The notes beneath the pieces were generated by a model, which was not told where the DNA came from, did not search any database, and was given only the letters and a program-made list of their open reading frames with translations. Position numbers and translations under genes: made by a program. Source: Candidatus Metaruminococcus caecorum (GTDB taxonomy: Bacteria > Bacillota > Clostridia > Oscillospirales > Ruminococcaceae). Taken from it: a stretch of 64,000 nucleotides of DNA. The stretch is from positions 62,001 to 126,000 of the forward strand of contig CAJFTY010000008.1 of the NCBI GenBank assembly GCA_904420045.1. The letters run 5' to 3'. The number at the start of each line of letters is the position of its first letter. Position 1 is the stretch's first letter. Positions 32,541 to 41,362 of this stretch are shown here, piece by piece.

Positions 32541-32587
32541 TCGGTAGCCGATTTTATCCTGCTCACCCTGGTATTTCGACAGTCTAT

Positions 32588-32620
32588 AGCGCCGCAGCAA
32601 ATCGCTGCGGCGCTTTTTTT
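32588..32620 (+). terminator. Terminator of the Asn-rich microprotein gene
   Basis: A perfect 11-base-pair stem (AGCGCCGCAGC with GCTGCGGCGCT) and a 5-base loop are followed by TTTTTT. Confidence 0.93.
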
Positions 32621-32648
32621 GCTGCATTTCAAAGTGAAAGAAATCATG

Positions 32649-33590
32649 TTACTGCTTTTTTTCCAGCAGCGGTTTAAACCCTTCGCCCAACACCTCGTTG
32701 GCATTGGCGGCAATCATAAACGCCTGAGGATCAATCCCATGCACCAGCCGTTTTAATTTATAGAATTCCGACTTACGCACGGCGCACAACACCATGGTCT
32801 TGCTGCTGCCGGTAAATCCACCCTTTCCTTCAAACAGCGTTGTTCCCCGGCGGATTCCCTCGCCGATCACCCGTGAGACATCCTCAGGGCGGTCGGTGAC
32901 TACCATCGCCATTTTGCACTGATCCATGCCGTATAAGAGGCTGTCCATCACCTGGGCGGAGGTAAACATGGCGATGACCGCATACATTGCGGACTCAAAA
33001 TTCCGAAACGCCAGCGCCGCCAGTGCAATAATCACCAAGTCGATCAAAAAGACGATCCTTCCCAACTGGAGATGAGGAAACCGCCGGTGAATCATCTTGC
33101 TGAGGATATCCGTTCCCCCGGTGGAGCCGCCCCGCATAAACACCAGCGCAAGCCCCGCGCCGATGAGCACGCCTCCAAACAGGGCAGCCAGAATCGGCTG
33201 TCCATGATAAACCGGTATCGCACGGAACAAGACTTCATAAGAAAAAGTAAAAAAAGCGGTGGAAACCATCGTCTTTAGAAAAAAGCTTTTTCCCACGAAT
33301 CGAAAACCGATTAGCAGAAGCGGGATGTTGACGAGCGCCACCGTAATGCCGATGGGAAACCCGGTAAGATACTCAAACGCCGTGGCAAGGCCAGTGACTC
33401 CTCCCGGGGCGATCTGGTTGGGCGCGGTGAACACGTGGACGCCCAGAGCATACAGCGCAGTGCCGGCCAGCACGAACAACATATCGACGACAAAAACGAT
33501 TTTTCGGGATTTCCACAGCTCCCAGGTGGAAAGGGGCTGGCCTTTCCACCTGTTTTTCTCCCTGGACGGCTCGTTTGACGATTGGGACAT
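32649..33590 (-). CDS. YitT family membrane protein
   Basis: A 313-residue protein with about five to six membrane segments (for example IVFVVDMLFVLAGTALYALGVHVF, PIGITVALVNIPLLLIGF, PILAALFGGVLIGAGLALVFM) and the family motifs FTAPNQIAPGGVTGLA and RGGSTGGTDILSKMIH. A C-terminal cytosolic DUF2179 domain follows (MAMVVTDRPEDVSRVIGEGIRRGTTLFEGKGGFTGSSKTMVLCAVRKSEFYKLK). Transport is suspected for the family, but no substrate is established. It is preceded by the Mini-III gene, which ends 80 bases away. Confidence 0.9.
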   Translation of the reverse strand: MSQSSNEPSREKNRWKGQPLSTWELWKSRKIVFVVDMLFVLAGTALYALGVHVFTAPNQIAPGGVTGLATAFEYLTGFPIGITVALVNIPLLLIGFRFVGKSFFLKTMVSTAFFTFSYEVLFRAIPVYHGQPILAALFGGVLIGAGLALVFMRGGSTGGTDILSKMIHRRFPHLQLGRIVFLIDLVIIALAALAFRNFESAMYAVIAMFTSAQVMDSLLYGMDQCKMAMVVTDRPEDVSRVIGEGIRRGTTLFEGKGGFTGSSKTMVLCAVRKSEFYKLKRLVHGIDPQAFMIAANANEVLGEGFKPLLEKKQ

Positions 33591-33669
33591 GGCGACAAAA
33601 CCTTCCTTTCTTCTTATCTGGTGTTGTTACCTGTCCCACTGTCATTTTATCAAGTCTTTTGCAAAAGCT

Positions 33670-34050
33670 CTATTCGCCCTGTTCCCAAACCGCGTCGAAC
33701 AAACGCTGAATTCTGTCTTGCTCGCCCTTTAAGTAAAGGAATCCAAACAGCGCTTCCAGGCCGGTAGCCCGATGATATTCGCCTGTGCTGGCGCTTTTGG
33801 GGACGTTGACGCTGGCATTGCGGCCCCGCCGGAAGATTTCTTCTTCCTCCGGCGTCAGCAAAGGGAGCAGCACATCCACCGCCCGGGACTGCGCCTGCGC
33901 GCACACATACCGGATTGACTGCTGGTGTAGGGCGTTGACCGGAGCGTTTCCTTTGAGCACCAACCGCTCCCGCACTAGGATTTCAAACACCGCGTCCCCT
34001 AAAAAGGCAAGCGCCAGCGGGCTGTAAAGCTTTGGACTTTCACATTTCAT
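33670..34050 (-). CDS. mrnC: Mini-ribonuclease 3 (Mini-III)
   Basis: A 126-residue RNase III-like enzyme without a dsRNA-binding domain; Mini-III of B. subtilis matures 23S rRNA ends. The catalytic pattern is visible: LYSPLALAFLGDAVFEILVRERLV near residue 8 with the Asp/Glu pair, NASVNVPKSASTGEYHRATGLEALFGFLYLKG near the end with Glu-Ala-Leu-x-G-x-L. It lies just after obg and before a YitT-type gene. In many Firmicutes it follows cysS instead, so the location is somewhat unusual. Confidence 0.93.
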   Translation of the reverse strand: MKCESPKLYSPLALAFLGDAVFEILVRERLVLKGNAPVNALHQQSIRYVCAQAQSRAVDVLLPLLTPEEEEIFRRGRNASVNVPKSASTGEYHRATGLEALFGFLYLKGEQDRIQRLFDAVWEQGE

Positions 34051-34120
34051 CTTGCTGTCAAACGTAACAAAACCACCTTTGTTCTAGTATTGCCAAAAAA
34101 CACCCAATCATCAGCAAGCG

Positions 34121-35395
34121 TTAATTGACGAAATCGAATTCAAAATCAAAAATACGAACAGTGTCCCCTTCCTGGACGCCCATTTCCTCCAGCTTATCAA
34201 TAATTCCGGAGCTGCGCAGCACCCGCTGGAAGTACTGCAAAGACTCATAGTCGTCCATATTCACCGAGCGGAGCACCTGTTCCAGCCAGGGCGCGTCTAC
34301 CGTATAGGAGCCGTCGTCCTCCCGGAGGATATCGAACCGGCGGCCGTTTTGCTCACTGAGTTCCTCGACTAAAATCGGATCAGGTTCGTACTCCAAAATG
34401 GGTGGAAGCTCCTGCAATCTGCGGCTGATGGCCTCCACTAGTTCCTGGGTTCCCGCGGTGGTGGCGGCGGAAATTTCAAAAAACGCATAGCCCTGCTGCT
34501 GGATAAACGCTTTGAAATCCTCGATCTGTTCGGGGGCCGCCATATCGCATTTGTTGGCCGCCACTATCTGAGGCCGCTCTGCCAAATCGGGGCTGAAGTT
34601 AAAAAGCTCCTTTTGAATCAGCGCAAAATCCTCCTTGGGATCCCTTCCTTCTGAACCGGACACGTCCACCAGATGGACGATCAGGCGGCAGCGCTCCACA
34701 TGGCGCAAAAATTCATGTCCCAGCCCCACACCTTCGCTGGCGCCTTCGATCAGACCTGGGATATCCGCCATGACAAAAGAATTCCCCTGGGCAATCTTGA
34801 CGACCCCCAGCACCGGAGACAGGGTGGTAAAGTGGTAGTTGGCGATCTTGGGCTTGGCTGCACTGACCACCGAAATCAGCGTGGATTTGCCTACGTTTGG
34901 AAATCCCACCAGCCCCACGTCGGCCAGGAGTTTCAGCTCCATCTGGATTTCCAGTTCCTCCCCGGGAAAGCCGGGCTTTGCAAACCGGGGAATCTGCCGG
35001 GTAGAGGACGCAAAACGGGCGTTTCCCTTTCCTCCCCTGCCGCCGTGGGCGATAATCTTGGGCTCGTCCCCCGACAGGTCCGCGATCAGCCGGCCGGTCT
35101 GAGCGTTTTTGACCAGAGTCCCTCTGGGTACCTTGATGATAAGATCCTTCGCACCCCTGCCGGTGCAGTTGTTGGATCCGCCATCCTCGCCATTAGCCGC
35201 CACATATTTGCGTTTGTAACGAAAGTCCACCAGCGTGGACAGGTTATCGTCCACTACAAAGACCACATCGCCGCCTTTTCCTCCGTCACCGCCGTCGGGA
35301 CCGCCCGCGTTGACATACTTTTCCCGGTGAAAGGAGACGGCGCCGTTTCCGCCGTTTCCCGCTTTTATCTTAATTTTTGCAACATCTACAAACAT
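34121..35395 (-). CDS. obg: Obg/CgtA GTPase
   Basis: An essential GTPase of ribosome assembly and stress signalling. The Gly-rich Obg fold begins MFVDVAKIKIKAGNGGNGAVSFHREKYV. The G domain follows with GFPNVGKST near residue 163, DIPGLIEGAS and NKCDM. The C-terminal OCT domain (FDILREDDGSYTVDAPWLEQVLRSVNMDDYESLQYFQRVLRSSGIIDKLEEMGVQEGDTV) is of the Gram-positive type. 424 residues. The start is the ATG at 35395 with GGAGG ahead; the ORF to 35455 is rejected. The rplU-rpmA genes that usually precede obg are not here, and it has its own promoter. Confidence 0.97.
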   Translation of the reverse strand: MFVDVAKIKIKAGNGGNGAVSFHREKYVNAGGPDGGDGGKGGDVVFVVDDNLSTLVDFRYKRKYVAANGEDGGSNNCTGRGAKDLIIKVPRGTLVKNAQTGRLIADLSGDEPKIIAHGGRGGKGNARFASSTRQIPRFAKPGFPGEELEIQMELKLLADVGLVGFPNVGKSTLISVVSAAKPKIANYHFTTLSPVLGVVKIAQGNSFVMADIPGLIEGASEGVGLGHEFLRHVERCRLIVHLVDVSGSEGRDPKEDFALIQKELFNFSPDLAERPQIVAANKCDMAAPEQIEDFKAFIQQQGYAFFEISAATTAGTQELVEAISRRLQELPPILEYEPDPILVEELSEQNGRRFDILREDDGSYTVDAPWLEQVLRSVNMDDYESLQYFQRVLRSSGIIDKLEEMGVQEGDTVRIFDFEFDFVN

Positions 35396-35476
35396 GGTTT
35401 TTATCCTCCGCTGTCGCCGGAAATTGGGCTTTTCCCCTCCGTGCGGCCTGTCCATTGATGAGAAGTGATTGTTTTT

Positions 35477-35505
35477 ATTCTAACAAAAACACCGTCGTTT
35501 ATCAA
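35477..35505 (-). promoter_or_regulatory. Promoter of obg
   Basis: Minus-strand TTGATA (35505-35500), 17-base spacer, TAGAAT (35482-35477), about 80 bases upstream of the ATG. Confidence 0.75.
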
Positions 35506-35582
35506 GCAAAATCGCAATAAAACGACAATGGATCGAGACAAAAAAATAAATTGGATGAATCATCATCCAATTTATCAAAACA

Positions 35583-35864
35583 TTAAAAATTAACTGCATC
35601 GAGAATGATCGCCATAGCAGTGATATGATCCACGCCACTCTCCTCAAACTCATCCATTAAACGAATCACCACATCCGCATTCTCTGAAATATTGGGATAA
35701 TCGCGGACATCCTGTTCTCCGTCATCGTCTGTTTGAGTGATGCGGATGCCATAAACAACAACCGGCCCTACATCTTCTATTTCATTGGTCTCAAAAATAA
35801 GTTCGTACATCAGGCGTTTTTGAGTAGATCGACAACTTTCCTCCGCCTCAGACCTTGCCTCCAT
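35583..35864 (-). CDS. DUF6514-like small protein
   Basis: A 93-residue acidic cytoplasmic protein. The core MYELIFETNEIEDVGPVVVYGIRITQTDDDGEQDVRDYPNISENADVVIRLMDEFEESGVDHITAMAIILDAVNF follows the pattern I associate with DUF6514, a small clostridial family of unknown function; the match was judged by eye. The start is put at the ATG at 35864, where GGGGG stands 11 bases upstream within a leader of about 50 bases. An upstream ATG at 35906 has no Shine-Dalgarno site and lies only about 10 bases from the predicted transcript start. It has its own promoter. Confidence 0.75.
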   Translation of the reverse strand: MEARSEAEESCRSTQKRLMYELIFETNEIEDVGPVVVYGIRITQTDDDGEQDVRDYPNISENADVVIRLMDEFEESGVDHITAMAIILDAVNF

Positions 35865-35927
35865 AATTTTATTAACCCCCAAATGGTTCTGAATTTCCAC
35901 CTGCATATATTGATTTCAACAAAACTC

Positions 35928-35955
35928 ATTATACTATATCTAGATTTTTTTACAA
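35928..35955 (-). promoter_or_regulatory. Promoter of the DUF6514-like gene
   Basis: Minus-strand TTGTAA (35955-35950), 16-base A+T-rich spacer, perfect TATAAT (35933-35928). Confidence 0.75.
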
Positions 35956-36093
35956 CCGAATTCGATCTTGACCATTCGAGTAATTTCGACAAAAGGTAGG
36001 ATGAATTTAGTAATATGAAATAACCAACTCCCTATTCCGAGACATGTTTTCATATAGTTCCCCAGTCCCACAAAAATTATTCTGGAAACTTCG

Positions 36094-36870
36094 TCATTTG
36101 TAATAAATTTCCATCTGCTTTATGGAAAGAATTAGATCGTCAATATCTCTAAAATTGTTTCTATAAAGCTCAAGAATTAGTGAATTATTATATTCAACCG
36201 ATTTTAACGTCTGAAAAAAGCGAACGTAGTCAAAATTCCCTTGTCCAATGGGCAGGCAATCCATTTCCGAATTGTGATCGCTGGCATGAACGTGAACAAG
36301 ACGTTTTCCAAACAACTCCACCAATTCAAAGGGATCCTGGCGAGAGCGGACCGCCTGTTTGATATCCAGCACAAAGGAGGCATTGGGCAGCGCCTGGCAC
36401 ATCCGTTTTAAAAACAGGGTACTGTGGCTCCTGCATCGGGCCACATTTTCCTGGGCAACGGTAATCCCATAAGAAGCCGCTTGTTCCGTCAGCCGGAAAA
36501 ACCGCTCAAAATACTGTTCTTCCGGAAAGAAGCTGTCCTTTCGGTCGCCATGAAAGACCAGAATTTCTGCTCCCAACTGATTCATGCAGTCATAATATTG
36601 CTTATAAAACTCCAATATATCCTGAAAGCGGCGCTCATAGTCGGTAAAAAACATGTAGGGTTCAAAGGCGGAGGAAAACGGGTGGACGGACTTTACCTCC
36701 ATATCATACCGGCGTAAAAGCTCCTTAAGCCGGTATGTGAAGGGCTGTTCCAGCTCGCTGAAGGAGTTGTAAAAAATCTCGATCTGATGGATGCCCGCCT
36801 TGCCCAGCAGCTCCACCGCTTGTTCGGTGGGCTTCGGATAGAAGCAGGCGGAGGATACGCCAAACGTCAT
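36094..36870 (-). CDS. Sugar phosphate isomerase/epimerase-like TIM-barrel protein
   Basis: A 258-residue protein of the xylose isomerase-like/AP endonuclease 2 superfamily. Barrel strands are visible: FGVSSACFYP, IHQIEIFYNS, MEVKSVHPFSS, AEILVFHGDRK, ITVAQENVARCRS, ASFVLDIKQAVRS, LVHVHASDHNSEMDCLPIGQGNFDY and SLILELYRNN. His, Glu and Asp at the strand ends give the usual metal site (Glu of QEN, Asp of LDIKQ, His of HVHASDH, Glu of LELYR). The substrate cannot be told; isomerisation or epimerisation of a sugar or inositol-type compound is most likely. It is a single gene with its own promoter. The 187 bases downstream of it (35907-36093) hold only the next gene's promoter. Confidence 0.85.
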   Translation of the reverse strand: MTFGVSSACFYPKPTEQAVELLGKAGIHQIEIFYNSFSELEQPFTYRLKELLRRYDMEVKSVHPFSSAFEPYMFFTDYERRFQDILEFYKQYYDCMNQLGAEILVFHGDRKDSFFPEEQYFERFFRLTEQAASYGITVAQENVARCRSHSTLFLKRMCQALPNASFVLDIKQAVRSRQDPFELVELFGKRLVHVHASDHNSEMDCLPIGQGNFDYVRFFQTLKSVEYNNSLILELYRNNFRDIDDLILSIKQMEIYYK

Positions 36871-37007
36871 TGGAGGACACCGCCTTATTCATATTACAAT
36901 TCAAAAACCGCGCGTTATAGCCTGGGATTTCCTCCAGATTTCGTAACCAGTCAGAGAATCTTTTTGTACCAGGCAACAAGCCCGCTAACCACGTTTTTTA
37001 CAAAGGT

Positions 37008-37037
37008 ATCATACCACACATATGTGGCACGCTTCAA
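37008..37037 (-). promoter_or_regulatory. Promoter with internal palindrome ahead of the TIM-barrel gene
   Basis: In the 341-base gap 36871-37211, minus-strand TTGAAG (37037-37032), an 18-base spacer and TATGAT (37013-37008) form a promoter. The spacer contains the perfect palindrome CACATATGTG (37017-37026), a plausible regulator site. The leader between promoter and gene is about 135 bases. Apart from the secF terminator I see nothing else in the gap. Confidence 0.55.
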
Positions 37038-37129
37038 GTTTGACACACTTAGGTGGCCTGCTCGCTTTTGATGCAAAAATACAGTTTTACGCGCCAAAAG
37101 CAGAAGCCTTCCGCAGGCTATTGCCTTCA

Positions 37130-37168
37130 AGAAGAAACAACCCGCAGAACGATGTTCCGCGGGTTGTT
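37130..37168 (-). terminator. Terminator of secDF
   Basis: Stem AACAACCCGC with GCGGGTTGTT, extended inward by an AGAAC/GTTC pairing, followed on the minus strand by TTTCTTCTT. Confidence 0.85.
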
Positions 37169-37211
37169 GGTCGAGCACCAGCGCACCAACGCGCTGAACC
37201 TGTGCCCGTTG

Positions 37212-38153
37212 TTATTTGTTCTTTTTGCCCTTCCCTTTTTTGAGCTTATGCTCCTGCCACATGACCCACAAAGGACCAGACAGGCAGATGGAAGAATAAA
37301 CGCCTGAAATCATACCGATAATCATGGGGAATGCGAAGGTGAGAATTGACTGGACGTTGAAAATCAGTGCCACAATGCACACCACCACCATGGCCATAAT
37401 GGTGGCAACCGAGGTGTTGATGGTTCGGCCGAAAGTCTGGTTGATGCTGCTGTTGACCAGCTGGCCGATGGGCTGTTTGCCCCCTGTGATCTTTTCATTT
37501 TCCCGGATACGGTCGTAAATGACAATGGTATCATTGATGGAGTACCCCAAAATGGTCAGGATGACCGCCATAAAGCTGTCGTTGAGGGGAATCCGGAAGA
37601 TGACAAACGTCGCAAATACCATGATGGCGTCATGCAGCAGGGCGATCACGCCCATTACGCCGGCCGACCAGCCGCCGATCTTGCGGAACCGGAAGGCGAT
37701 GTAGATAATCATCAGCAGAAATGCCACACCCACCGCAATCAGGCATTTAAAGAAGAACTCCTGTCCCATGGTGGGGTCTACGTTTTTGATGTTGACCATT
37801 TGCAGGTTGTTATCCTTGTAATCCTTTTGAAGGGTGTCGGTCAGATTCGCCTGCTGGTCGGAGGTCAGCGCCTTGGTTCCAGCCAGGGAGATGACGACGT
37901 TTTCTGATTTTGTGGCAATGTCCGTTTGGGTCTGCACATTGACCGAGGTGTTCAAAACCTTTTCCGCTGTATCTTCTACTTTTGCTTTATCCAAATCGCC
38001 GGTATAGGAATAGGTAATAATTGCTCCGCCCTTGAACTGGATGTCAATTTCCACGCCGAAAACCAGCGAACACACGATCGTCGCCGCAATCAAACAGGCG
38101 GAGATAATCATAAAGACTTTTCTCTTGCCGACCACGTTTAATTCTTTTTTCAT
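37212..38153 (-). CDS. secF: Protein translocase subunit SecF
   Basis: A membrane subunit that with SecD uses the proton motive force to assist Sec-dependent export. It has one N-terminal membrane segment, the P1-like FKGGAIITYSYTGD region, and five further segments containing YIAFRFRKIGGWSAGVMGVIALLHDAIMV, TILGYSINDTIVIYDRIREN and INQTFGRTINTSVATIMAM, all family signatures. 313 residues. The ATG at 38153 overlaps the secD stop codon by one base (TAATG), so the two are translationally coupled. The ORF extension to 38192 is rejected. Confidence 0.96.
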   Translation of the reverse strand: MKKELNVVGKRKVFMIISACLIAATIVCSLVFGVEIDIQFKGGAIITYSYTGDLDKAKVEDTAEKVLNTSVNVQTQTDIATKSENVVISLAGTKALTSDQQANLTDTLQKDYKDNNLQMVNIKNVDPTMGQEFFFKCLIAVGVAFLLMIIYIAFRFRKIGGWSAGVMGVIALLHDAIMVFATFVIFRIPLNDSFMAVILTILGYSINDTIVIYDRIRENEKITGGKQPIGQLVNSSINQTFGRTINTSVATIMAMVVVCIVALIFNVQSILTFAFPMIIGMISGVYSSICLSGPLWVMWQEHKLKKGKGKKNK

Positions 38154-39523
38154 TATTTCGTACCTCCATATAAAGCAGGTTTGCGGAAGCACTTAAATCT
38201 GGAAAGAGATTTGAGCATCAGTCGTGTGAAGAATACACCCATGATGAAGTTGAGAATAACGCCGACGATCAGGGTATAGCCGAACGAGTAAATCGCGCCC
38301 GCAGTGGAAGGACCAAACATAAAGAAAATGGGGGTAAAAATCTTCGCAAAAATGCTGGACGGCGGTCCAAACGCGCCCATCAGAACAATGGCGGTAATCA
38401 GCATGGTGATATTGCCGTCAAATACGGCGGTAAAGCCCCGCTCAAAGCCCATGTCGATGGAGCCGTCAATCGAGCGTCCGTTGCGGATTTCTTCTTTAAT
38501 TCGCTCCGCTGTGATGATATTGGCATCCACGCCCATGCCGATAGACAGGATAATACCCGCAATGCCGGGCAGCGTCAGCGTAAAGCTGGGGAACACCGGG
38601 AAGAAGCCGGACACCGCCGCAATGGATCCGCCCAACTGGCCCAGCAGGGCGATGCAAGCTACTGCGCCAGGCAGCCGGTACATGATAATCATAAACAGGC
38701 AGACCAGCACAAAGGCGATGGCTCCTGCCAACACCATGGCGTCCTTGGCGCCCATGCCCAAAGTGGGCGAAATGGTGCTGAAGTTTTCCGTTTCCAGTTT
38801 AAAGGGCAACGCGCCCGACTGGATCTTATCCGCTAAGGACTTGGCCTCCTCTGAGGTGAAGTCCCCGGAAATCGTCGCCTTTCCGTCGGTGATATGCGCC
38901 TGCACCGTGGGGGCGGAAATCATGTCGTCATCCATCCAGATGGAGATCGTCCCGTTGGAGCTGTACAGCTTGCCGGTGGCGTCCGCGAATTTCTTTTTAC
39001 CCTCGGGTTTGAGCGTCAAAGACACGATGGGCTTGTTGTTGGTGGTGTCCACCATGGGTTCCGCGGTTTCCACATCCGCCCCCGTCATAATCAGCTTGTC
39101 CTGCGTCTTTTCGGTACCCTCGTAAAAGCCTAGCTCCGCTGTGGCTCCCAGTTCCGCGATCGCGGCCTCGGGGTCAAAGTTTGTCTCGCCTTCCTTCCAG
39201 GGGAACCGAACGATGATACGGTGCTTGTTATAGTCCGTATACACCTCGCTGTCGGTAATGTTTAAAGACAGCAGACGCGCTTTGATAATCGTCTCCGCAG
39301 ACTTCATATTCTCATCTGTTACATTTTTCACGCTCTCCGGCGGGGTAAAGGTCACGTCCACACCGCCGCGGATGTCAATTCCCCAGCGGATGTCGTTTCC
39401 TCCCTTTACATACACCGTCGTCTTGTCACCATAGGTGTTGGAAACACCCACGATGGACAGCACGGAAAATGCAATGATAAGAATTGATACAATAAAAAAT
39501 ACCGGTTTTCCAACACGTTTCAT
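38153..39523 (-). CDS. secD: Protein translocase subunit SecD
   Basis: Partner of SecF. A 456-residue protein with an N-terminal membrane segment, the motif WGIDIRGGVDVTFTP, and an extracytoplasmic region including LKPEGKKKFADATGKLY and KATISGDFTSEEAKSLADKIQSGALPFKL. Five membrane segments follow, with ISIGMGVDANIITAERIKEEIRNGRS and GFERGFTAVFDGNITMLITA. The P1 domain is shorter than in Proteobacteria, as usual for Firmicutes. GGAGG precedes the ATG at 39523. No yajC is adjacent. Confidence 0.96.
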   Translation of the reverse strand: MKRVGKPVFFIVSILIIAFSVLSIVGVSNTYGDKTTVYVKGGNDIRWGIDIRGGVDVTFTPPESVKNVTDENMKSAETIIKARLLSLNITDSEVYTDYNKHRIIVRFPWKEGETNFDPEAAIAELGATAELGFYEGTEKTQDKLIMTGADVETAEPMVDTTNNKPIVSLTLKPEGKKKFADATGKLYSSNGTISIWMDDDMISAPTVQAHITDGKATISGDFTSEEAKSLADKIQSGALPFKLETENFSTISPTLGMGAKDAMVLAGAIAFVLVCLFMIIMYRLPGAVACIALLGQLGGSIAAVSGFFPVFPSFTLTLPGIAGIILSIGMGVDANIITAERIKEEIRNGRSIDGSIDMGFERGFTAVFDGNITMLITAIVLMGAFGPPSSIFAKIFTPIFFMFGPSTAGAIYSFGYTLIVGVILNFIMGVFFTRLMLKSLSRFKCFRKPALYGGTK

Positions 39524-39650
39524 GGATCAATTCCTCCAATGTTTTCTGTATACCGCAAACCGGACCATCCGCCGCAAAGATTTTGAAAAATCCCCCATGT
39601 TTCACTCATTCTTTGTAGAAGCAGTACGGTTAACAGCACTCATGACGATA

Positions 39651-39679
39651 ATTATATGATAAAATTGCCCAAAAGTCAA
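39651..39679 (-). promoter_or_regulatory. Promoter of secDF
   Basis: Minus-strand TTGACT (39679-39674), 17-base spacer, perfect TATAAT (39656-39651), leaving a leader of about 120 bases. Confidence 0.88.
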
Positions 39680-39687
39680 CCGCTTTG

Positions 39688-41124
39688 CTACACGGTCAAC
39701 TCGGCATTTTCACCTAAAATTTCTTTGTTTGCCTGTAAAACAGGACCAACAACGCCGCTTAAATACTCATCCACCTGTTCTACGCTGCGGCCCACAAAGG
39801 TGGCGGGATCAAGAATTGCGTCGATTTCTTCCCGGGTCAGGCCAAAGGAGGGATCCCCGCAGATGCGGTCGATCAGGTCGTTTTCGCCGCCTTCTTCCTT
39901 GACGACCTTGGCGGCCGCAATGGAGTGCTGCCGCAGCTTTTCATGAAGCTCCTGCCGGTCGCCGCCTTTTTTGACCGCTTCCATCATAATGTTTTCGGTT
40001 GCCATAAAGGGAAGCTCTTTTTGCACCCGCTGGGCCACCACCTTGGGGTATACCACCAAGCCGTCGCAGACGTTGATGAGAATATTTAAAATGCTGTCCA
40101 CTGCCAAAAAGCCCTCGGCTACGGACAGGCGTTTGTTTGCGGAATCGTCCAAGGTGCGCTCAAACCACTGGGTGGCGGAGGTAAACGCGCCGTTTAACGT
40201 ATCGGTCATCACAAACCGGGCTAAAGCGGTGATCCTCTCGCTGCGCATGGGATTGCGCTTATAAGGCATCGCAGAAGAGCCGATCTGGTTTTTCTCAAAG
40301 GGCTCTTCCATTTCTTTGAAGTTCTGTAAAATCCGCATGTCGTTGGAAAACTTGCTGGCGCTCTGGGCAAGGCCTCCCAAGGCGTACAGCACCTGAGAAT
40401 CCACCTTGCGGGAATAGGTTTGCCCCGACACGGGAACCACCGCGTCAAAGCCCATTTCCCGGGCAATGGACATTTCCACCGCCTTAATTTTTTTCGAGTC
40501 GCCGTCGAACAGCTCCATAAAGCTGGCCTGGGTGCCGGTGGTGCCCTTAGAGCCCAAAAGCTTGAGCCCCGCGATCCGGTACTCGATTTCTTCCAGATCC
40601 ATCATGAACTCGTTGATCCACAAAGTGGCCCGCTTGCCCACCGTGGTCAGCTGGGCAGGCTGCAGATGGGTGTACGCCAGGGCCGGCATGGCTTTGTACT
40701 GCTCCGCAAACTTGGAGAGCAGTGCGATCACATTGATAAGCTTGCGGCGAACGACCTGCAGCGCATCCCGCATGATGATGATGTCGGTGTTGTCCCCCAC
40801 ATAGCAGGAAGTCGCCCCCAGGTGAATGATCCCTTTGGCGCCGGGGCACTGCTGGCCGTATGCGTAAACGTGGGACATCACGTCGTGACGGACCTGCCGT
40901 TCCCTTTCCTCCGCCACTTCGTAGTTAATATCGTCCACATGGGCTTCCAGCTCGGCCACCTGCTCTTTGGTGATGGGCAGGCCGTTTTCCATCTCCGCCC
41001 GGGCCAGCGCGACCCACAGCCGCCGCCAGGTGGTGAATTTTTTGTCAGCGGAAAACAGGTACTGCATCTCTTTGCTGGCGTACCGTGTGCTGAACGGGCT
41101 TTCGTAAGCGTCCTTCCTTGACAT
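39688..41124 (-). CDS. purB: Adenylosuccinate lyase
   Basis: Splits adenylosuccinate to AMP and fumarate, and acts on SAICAR, in purine synthesis. The fumarase/aspartase signature SSAMPYKRNPMRSE lies near residue 283 and contains the catalytic Ser loop. Other conserved parts are HLGATSCYVGDNTD, TLQPAQ-like YTHLQPAQLTTVGKRA (catalytic His) and TGTQASFMELF. 478 residues, close to the longer PurB type. GGAGG precedes the ATG at 41124. Monocistronic. Confidence 0.97.
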   Translation of the reverse strand: MSRKDAYESPFSTRYASKEMQYLFSADKKFTTWRRLWVALARAEMENGLPITKEQVAELEAHVDDINYEVAEERERQVRHDVMSHVYAYGQQCPGAKGIIHLGATSCYVGDNTDIIIMRDALQVVRRKLINVIALLSKFAEQYKAMPALAYTHLQPAQLTTVGKRATLWINEFMMDLEEIEYRIAGLKLLGSKGTTGTQASFMELFDGDSKKIKAVEMSIAREMGFDAVVPVSGQTYSRKVDSQVLYALGGLAQSASKFSNDMRILQNFKEMEEPFEKNQIGSSAMPYKRNPMRSERITALARFVMTDTLNGAFTSATQWFERTLDDSANKRLSVAEGFLAVDSILNILINVCDGLVVYPKVVAQRVQKELPFMATENIMMEAVKKGGDRQELHEKLRQHSIAAAKVVKEEGGENDLIDRICGDPSFGLTREEIDAILDPATFVGRSVEQVDEYLSGVVGPVLQANKEILGENAELTV

Positions 41125-41221
41125 AGGAACAAAACCTCCTGATGATTATTCGGATCAGCGGTTCCTCCCCCCTCAAATTTTTTCCAAGCAAAAAAAGGAA
41201 AAAGAAACCGGAATACGTTTT

Positions 41222-41250
41222 ATTTTATCATGTTTTGTCCCCAAGCACAA
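41222..41250 (-). promoter_or_regulatory. Promoter of purB
   Basis: Minus-strand TTGTGC (41250-41245), 17-base spacer, TAAAAT (41227-41222), about 100 bases upstream of purB. No purine riboswitch was recognised in the leader. Confidence 0.6.
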
Positions 41251-41312
41251 GTCGGATTTGGGCGCAATCTCCCAAAAAACCGCAAAAACGCCTGGGATTT
41301 CTGTTTTCTTTC

Positions 41313-41345
41313 AAAAAAATCCCCGGAGGAAGATTCTCCGGGGAT
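41313..41345 (-). terminator. Terminator of the clpE-like gene
   Basis: Stem ATCCCCGGAG with CTCCGGGGAT around a 7-base loop, followed on the minus strand by T7, 18 bases after the stop codon. Confidence 0.93.
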
Positions 41346-41362
41346 CCAATGTTTTCATTGAA

